A DNA stretch of 64,000 nt from Aestuariivivens sediminicola (GTDB lineage Bacteria > Bacteroidota > Bacteroidia > Flavobacteriales > Flavobacteriaceae): NCBI RefSeq assembly GCF_022662015.1, contig NZ_JAKMCM010000002.1, forward strand, positions 124,001 to 188,000, written 5' to 3'. The notes beneath the pieces are model-generated. The model worked only from the letters and a program-made list of their open reading frames with translations. It had not been told where the DNA came from and searched no databases. The position numbers were made by a program, and so were the translations under genes. Position 1 is the first letter of the stretch, and each line of letters begins with the position of its first letter. Of this stretch, positions 63,493 through 64,000 are shown in pieces.

Positions 63493-64000
63493 ATGAATCA
63501 GGATTCGAGTAGCGTTTTAAATGGTGTCATGCTGAATGCATATCCCGACAGCATTGGGGAAAATTTGGGTGATACAGTTGCCCTCCTAGAGTTGCCTGAA
63601 TTTAAGGATGTATTTTCTTTGTTCTATATATTACCGACATTCTTTAATAGCGATTTGGACAGGGGGTTTTCAATAATTGATTACAATATTAATGAAGATC
63701 TGGTGTCTGAGGAGGATCTGAAAGCCTTAAATGCGCTGAATATAAAGTTGAAATTCGATATCGTCTTGAATCATCTCTCAGTGGCCTCACCACAATTTCA
63801 GGATGTATTGAAAAATGGAGAGCAATCACCATACAAAGACTTTTTTATCAACTGGAATACCTTCTGGCAGGGACATGGGGAAATGGATGCAAATGGCATC
63901 ATCATTCCCGAGGCCAAATATTTGGACAAATTGTTCATGAGGAAATCGGGTCTGCCAATTTTGAAGGTAGGGCTTCCTGATGGTTCTGAACAACCCTATT
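63493..64000 (+). CDS. GH13_18 sucrose phosphorylase-like enzyme, N-terminal part (cut by window edge)
   Basis: Starts at the ATG at 63493, 17 bp after the PfkB stop, and runs off the right edge after 169 codons. The peptide reads GVMLNAYPDSIGENLGD near the start, then FSLFYILPTFFNSDLDRGFS, KFDIVLNHLS and FFINWNTFWQGHGEMDANG. This is the pattern of GH13 subfamily 18 sucrose phosphorylases and related glucosylglycerate or sucrose-6-phosphate phosphorylases. The catalytic Asp and Glu lie beyond the window. No signal peptide, so cytosolic. It would convert sucrose and phosphate to glucose 1-phosphate and fructose, and the upstream kinase would phosphorylate the fructose. The exact acceptor specificity is not decidable from this part. 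Confidence 0.88.
   Translation, partial: MNQDSSSVLNGVMLNAYPDSIGENLGDTVALLELPEFKDVFSLFYILPTFFNSDLDRGFSIIDYNINEDLVSEEDLKALNALNIKLKFDIVLNHLSVASPQFQDVLKNGEQSPYKDFFINWNTFWQGHGEMDANGIIIPEAKYLDKLFMRKSGLPILKVGLPDGSEQPY

Noticed and set aside
1..64000. CRISPR arrays, insertion sequences, prophage or toxin-antitoxin genes
   Set aside because: I looked for regularly spaced repeats, transposase motifs and terminal inverted repeats and saw none. The only sizeable repeats are the tRNA-terminator duplication and the diverged FG-GAP gene pair.

Overview
The window looks like chromosomal DNA of a marine-type Flavobacteriaceae (Bacteroidota). The evidence is a SusC/SusD pair, many lipoproteins, an alternative complex III (actABCDEF) followed by cox2-cox1, a rimP-nusA-infB operon, promoter boxes of the TAnnTTTG type, and weak or absent Shine-Dalgarno sequences. 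Base composition looks uniform. I see no insertion sequence, phage gene or CRISPR array.

Layout. Positions 1-4118 (minus strand) hold two DinB-like proteins, one of them exported, a lipoprotein resembling I-type lysozyme inhibitors, a serine hydrolase and an alpha/beta hydrolase. Positions 4271-14016 hold housekeeping genes: polA, cutC, a membrane metallophosphoesterase, a cysteine-less thioredoxin-fold protein, a polysaccharide deacetylase and a large DUF2723 membrane protein. Positions 14097-14660 hold tRNA-Gln(UUG) with its promoter and terminator, a 132-bp-period duplication of the tRNA 3' end plus terminator, and a terminator-like hairpin in the rimP leader. Positions 14664-19133 are rimP-nusA-infB. 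Positions 19326-31283 carry a divergent SPOR protein and the respiratory operon actABCDEF-cox2-cox1. Positions 31438-34395 hold ruvB, queG and an exported protein made of two repeated halves.

The last 30 kb (34543-64000) is a carbohydrate locus aimed at sucrose/fructan-like and alpha-glucoside sugars. It runs: sugar-porter MFS and GH32 fructosidase lipoprotein; a convergent LacI regulator; SusC/SusD; two tandem FG-GAP/ASPIC-UnbV lipoproteins; a vanadium-haloperoxidase/PAP2-type lipoprotein; an anchored SRPBCC/GyrI-like protein; GH13 and GH97 lipoproteins; an SLC45-like MFS and a second MFS; a cytosolic neutral-trehalase-like GH37; a further MFS; a PfkB sugar kinase; and the start of a GH13_18 sucrose phosphorylase-like gene. 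The proposed flow is capture and outer-membrane uptake by SusCD, cleavage of glucosidic and fructosidic bonds in the envelope, MFS import of the products, then intracellular phosphorolysis or hydrolysis with fructose phosphorylation.

The most notable points are these. (1) Twin CRTAC1-like FG-GAP lipoproteins and a haloperoxidase/PAP2 protein are embedded in the sugar locus. (2) The bacterial trehalase carries the calcium-loop domain of fungal neutral trehalases. (3) Two perfect palindromes of the form CGAAAWCGWTTTCG, one before susC and one before the kinase/phosphorylase operon, suggest one LacI regulon. (4) The PfkB gene has its conserved N-terminus encoded upstream of any standard start codon.
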